Source: Misgurnus anguillicaudatus (lineage: Eukaryota; Chordata; Actinopteri; Cypriniformes; Cobitidae). Taken from it: a stretch of 64,000 nucleotides of DNA. The position numbers and the translations under genes were made by a program. Shown here one piece after another: positions 60,986-64,000 of this stretch (within the stretch, counting starts at the first letter, position 1; the number at the start of each line of letters is the position of its first letter). The notes under the pieces are model-generated. The model saw nothing but the letters and a program-made list of their open reading frames with translations. It was not told the origin of the DNA and made no database searches. The stretch is taken from positions 1,302,001-1,366,000 of the forward strand of contig NW_027395277.1 in assembly GCF_027580225.2 (NCBI RefSeq), written 5' to 3'.

Positions 60986-62867
60986 TTAACCTAACTTGTA
61001 GCACATATGACATAACATCACATTATGTAACCACACTTAACGTTACACGTAGTACATAAGACATAACGTCACATAATGTAACCACACTTAATGTAACCAC
61101 ACTTAACGTAACACGTTGCACATAAGACATGACGTCATATAACGTAACCACACTTAACCTAACTTGTAGCACATATGACATAACGTCACATTATGTAACC
61201 ACACTTAACCTAACTTGTAGCACATATGACATAACGTCACATTATGTAACCACACTTAACCTAACTTGTAGCACATATGACATAACGTCACATTATGTAA
61301 CCACACTTAACGTTACACGTAGTACATAAGACATAACACATAACGTCACATAATGTAACCACACTTAATGTAACCACACTTAACGTAACACGTTGCACAT
61401 AAGACATAACGTCATATAACGTAACCACACTTAACCTAACTTGTAGCACATATGACATAACGTCACATTATGTAACCACAATTAACGTAACACGTAATAC
61501 ATAAGACATAATGTCACATAATGAAACCACACTTAACATAACACGTGACGTTGCACATAAGACATAACGCCAATGTAAACACACTTAACATAACACGTAG
61601 TACATAAGACATAACGTCACATAATGTAACCACACTTAACGTAACACAAAGCACATAAGACATACTGTCACATAATGTAACCACACTTAACGTAACACAG
61701 AGCACATAAGACATAACGTCACATAATGTAACCACACTTAACGTAACACAGAGCACATAAGACATAACGTCACATAATGTAACCACACTTAACGTAACAC
61801 GTTGCACATAAGACATAACGTCATATAACGTAACCACACTTAACCTAACTTGTAGCACATATGACATAACGTCACATTATGTAACCACACTTAACGTAAC
61901 ACGTAATACATAAGACATAATGTCACATAATGAAACCACACTTAACATAACACGTGACGTTGCACATAAGACATAACGCCAATGTAAACACACTTAACAT
62001 AACACGTAGTACATAAGACATAACGTCACATAATGTAACCACACTTAACGTAACACAAAGCACATAAGACATAACGTCACATAATGTAACCACACTTAAC
62101 GTAACACAGAGCACATAAGACATAACGTCACATAATGTAACCACACTTAACGTAACACAAAGCACATAAGACATAATGTAACCACACTTAACGTAACACG
62201 TTGCACATAAGACATAACGTCATATAACGTAACCACACTTAACCTAACTTGTAGCACATATGACATAACGTCACATTATGTAACCACACTTAACATAACA
62301 CGTGACGTTGCACATAAGACATAACGCCAATGTAAACACACTTAACGTAACACAAAGCACATAAGACATAACGTCACATAATGTAACCACACTTAACGTA
62401 ACACAAAGCACATAAGACATAACGTCACATAATATAACCACACTTAACGTAACACTTAGCACAAAAGACATACATCACATAATGTAACCACACTTAACAT
62501 AACCACACTTAACGTAACACAAAGCACATACGACATAACGTCACATAATGTAACCACACTTAACGTAACACAAAGCACATAAGACATAACGTCACATAAT
62601 GTAACCACACTTAACGTAACACTTAGCACAAAAGACATACATCACCTAATGTAACCACACTTAACATAACCACACTTAACGTAACACAAAGCACATAAGA
62701 CATAACGTCATATAACATAACCACACTTAACGCAACACATAACATAGCAAATAAGACAAAGCGAAAAATAACGTAACCACACTTACAGTAACATGTAACA
62801 CATCATCAGACATAGCGTCAAATAACATAGCCACACTTAACGTAACACGTAGGACATAATACATAAT

Positions 62868-63544
62868 GGGTGCTTCTCAATTCTTATTTTTGCCTCCTCG
62901 TTTCCTTTCCTTGCTTCCTTTCGTCGCGTCTTAGCTCCACCCTCCTAGGATGACGCGAGGACGGAGGAGACGAAGTATTAAGTGAAATGATATCCTCTTT
63001 CTTTACTCTCTTTATAACGTTTATTATCTGTTATCAAATAATCAAGTACATTAAAATCCCCAAATATTTAATAAAATAAAGTTAAAGAGATACTTGAGTT
63101 ATAGTTCATATCCTTACTACATTAAAATAAAGACATTCTTAAAAGTGATGTAAAATTAATATATATATCTATACCACTGATCATTTATATAGATCGGTGG
63201 TTTATACATACATGTTAAATATACTGTCTGAAATGAGTCTACATTTACAATAATTTAATGATTAATAGCAAGATTTATGTGTGTTTAATGACGTTACGAT
63301 GTGAGGGGGGGGGGTATAAATAGGTGCCTCAGGTTTAGTTGATAAAACACTTCCGCATAGGATAAACTTGTGTATCATCGCTCATAACTACTCAGAAAGC
63401 CTCCTAACTCCTCATTCCTTGCCTCCTCGCAGTGCAATTAAAGAATTGAGATGTCCTAAAGGATGGCGGAGCTCGATCAGTTTCCGGGTCGTAGGATGTA
63501 GGATGTAGGAGCGAGGAGACGAGGAAGCATATTGAGAAGCACCC
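62868..63544. mobile_element. DNA element GGGTGCTTCTCAAT, 3-bp duplication, in the minisatellite
   Basis: 677 bp. The ends are GGGTGCTTCTCAATTCTT and ATATTGAGAAGCACCC. AAT is duplicated on both sides (62865-62867, 63545-63547) inside the repeat unit. Inner text CCTCCTCGTTTCC / GAGGAGACGAGGAAG is also inverted. No transposase. Confidence 0.8.
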
Positions 63545-63744
63545 AATGTCACATAACGTAACCACACTTAACGTAACCACACTTAACGTAACCACACTTA
63601 ACATAACACGTTATACATAAGACATAACATCACATAACGTTACCACACTTAACATAACTTGTAGCACATATGACATAATGTCACATAACGTAACCACACT
63701 TAACGTAACACATAGCACATAACATAACACATGACATATTGAGG

Positions 63745-64000
63745 CTGTTTACACTTGGCATTAACATGCGTTTTCATAGATCGGATCACAAGTGGACGAC
63801 GTTAATGCCAGGTGTAAACTGTGTTCAAAACGTTTTGAGCTCGTCCACTTTCGACCACTTTCAACCACATTCAGAGGTAGTCGAAACCACTTTCGATCGG
63901 ATCGCTTTTGTAGTTGCGGAACGCACATGTGGTTGAATGTGTTCGAACAGCCACACGCGACCGCCTTCTCTCCGCCCATTTATCTAATCTGAGGTATTAA
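63745..64000. mobile_element. Left part of a further DNA element cut by the window edge
   Basis: Starts GAGGCTGTTTACACTTGGCA and contains internal inverted stretches (GGCATTAAC...GTTAATGCC). Begins right after the minisatellite. The far end is outside the window. Confidence 0.5.

Larger units (their letters stand above)
60010..63740. repeat. 51-bp minisatellite array, interrupted twice
   Basis: The unit reads ACATAAGACATAACGTCACA, then TAATGTAACCACACTTAACG, then TAACACGTAGC. Variants ACACAAAGC, ACTTGTAGC and ACGTTGC alternate. The left part (60010-60250) is degenerate. A block of about 410 bp (eight units) is repeated at about 61505 and 61915. The array is interrupted at 60494-60985 and 62868-63544. 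As 51 bp is 17 codons, the - strand stays open as repeats of SYVLCVTLSVVTLCDVM; this is an artefact of unit length. It lies upstream of the first visible myo5c exon, presumably in an intron. Confidence 0.93.

Noticed and set aside
60206..62638. Long - strand open frames made of LSVVTLCDVMSYVL repeats as membrane proteins
   Set aside because: The 51-bp unit is a multiple of three, which keeps any frame open. No start context, splice sites or relatives; both interruptions break it.

Overview
The window is vertebrate nuclear DNA, almost certainly from a cypriniform (zebrafish/carp-like) teleost. Evidence: multi-exon genes with GT-AG introns, fish-type protein sequences (a brain-type aromatase), and introns packed with cyprinid-style DNA transposons. 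There are no operons, CRISPR arrays, rRNA or credible tRNA genes. Most open frames in the window are fragments of exons or repeats.

Five protein genes can be assembled exon by exon. (1) The last three exons of a cadherin-related family member 5 gene (cdhr5-like, + strand, 4149-7875). (2) A complete brain-type aromatase gene (cyp19a1b-like, + strand, nine coding exons, 13931-22222, 500 aa). It has a perfect oestrogen response element, a TATA box and a probable untranslated first exon upstream (11396-11929). (3) A complete AP-4 epsilon subunit gene (ap4e1, - strand, 21 coding exons, 43003-24477, 1128 aa), which contains an AT-AC minor-spliceosome intron. (4) A complete G-protein beta-5 gene (gnb5, - strand, 11 coding exons, 50083-44850, 355 aa). 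(5) The last 15 exons of a class-V myosin (myo5c-like, - strand, 59987-52288, about 646 aa; head, neck and proximal coiled coil lie beyond the right edge). All exon phases agree across every junction and the three complete totals are whole codons.

cyp19a1b and ap4e1 are tail to tail; ap4e1, gnb5 and myo5c are head to tail on the - strand. CYP19A1, AP4E1, GNB5 and MYO5C also neighbour one another on human 15q21, so this is a conserved block. cdhr5 is an unrelated neighbour. The genes are not one pathway: steroid aromatisation, trans-Golgi sorting, RGS-partnered G-protein signalling, actin-based transport and brush-border adhesion.

The rest is repeats: TTAA-flanked palindromic MITEs, hAT elements with 8-bp duplications, TA-flanked MITEs, a Tc1 element with a dead transposase, a 5'-truncated L2/CR1-type LINE, a probable solo LTR, and three tandem arrays (about 270 bp at 4.6-6.2 kb, 27 bp at 40.5 kb, 51 bp at 60-63.7 kb). 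Many elements are nested. I see no new gene system. The points most worth following are the AT-AC intron, the near-identical inverted repeats flanking ap4e1 exons 8-20, the repeat family with GGGTGATTCTC ends, and the two G/C- and frame-peculiar minisatellites.
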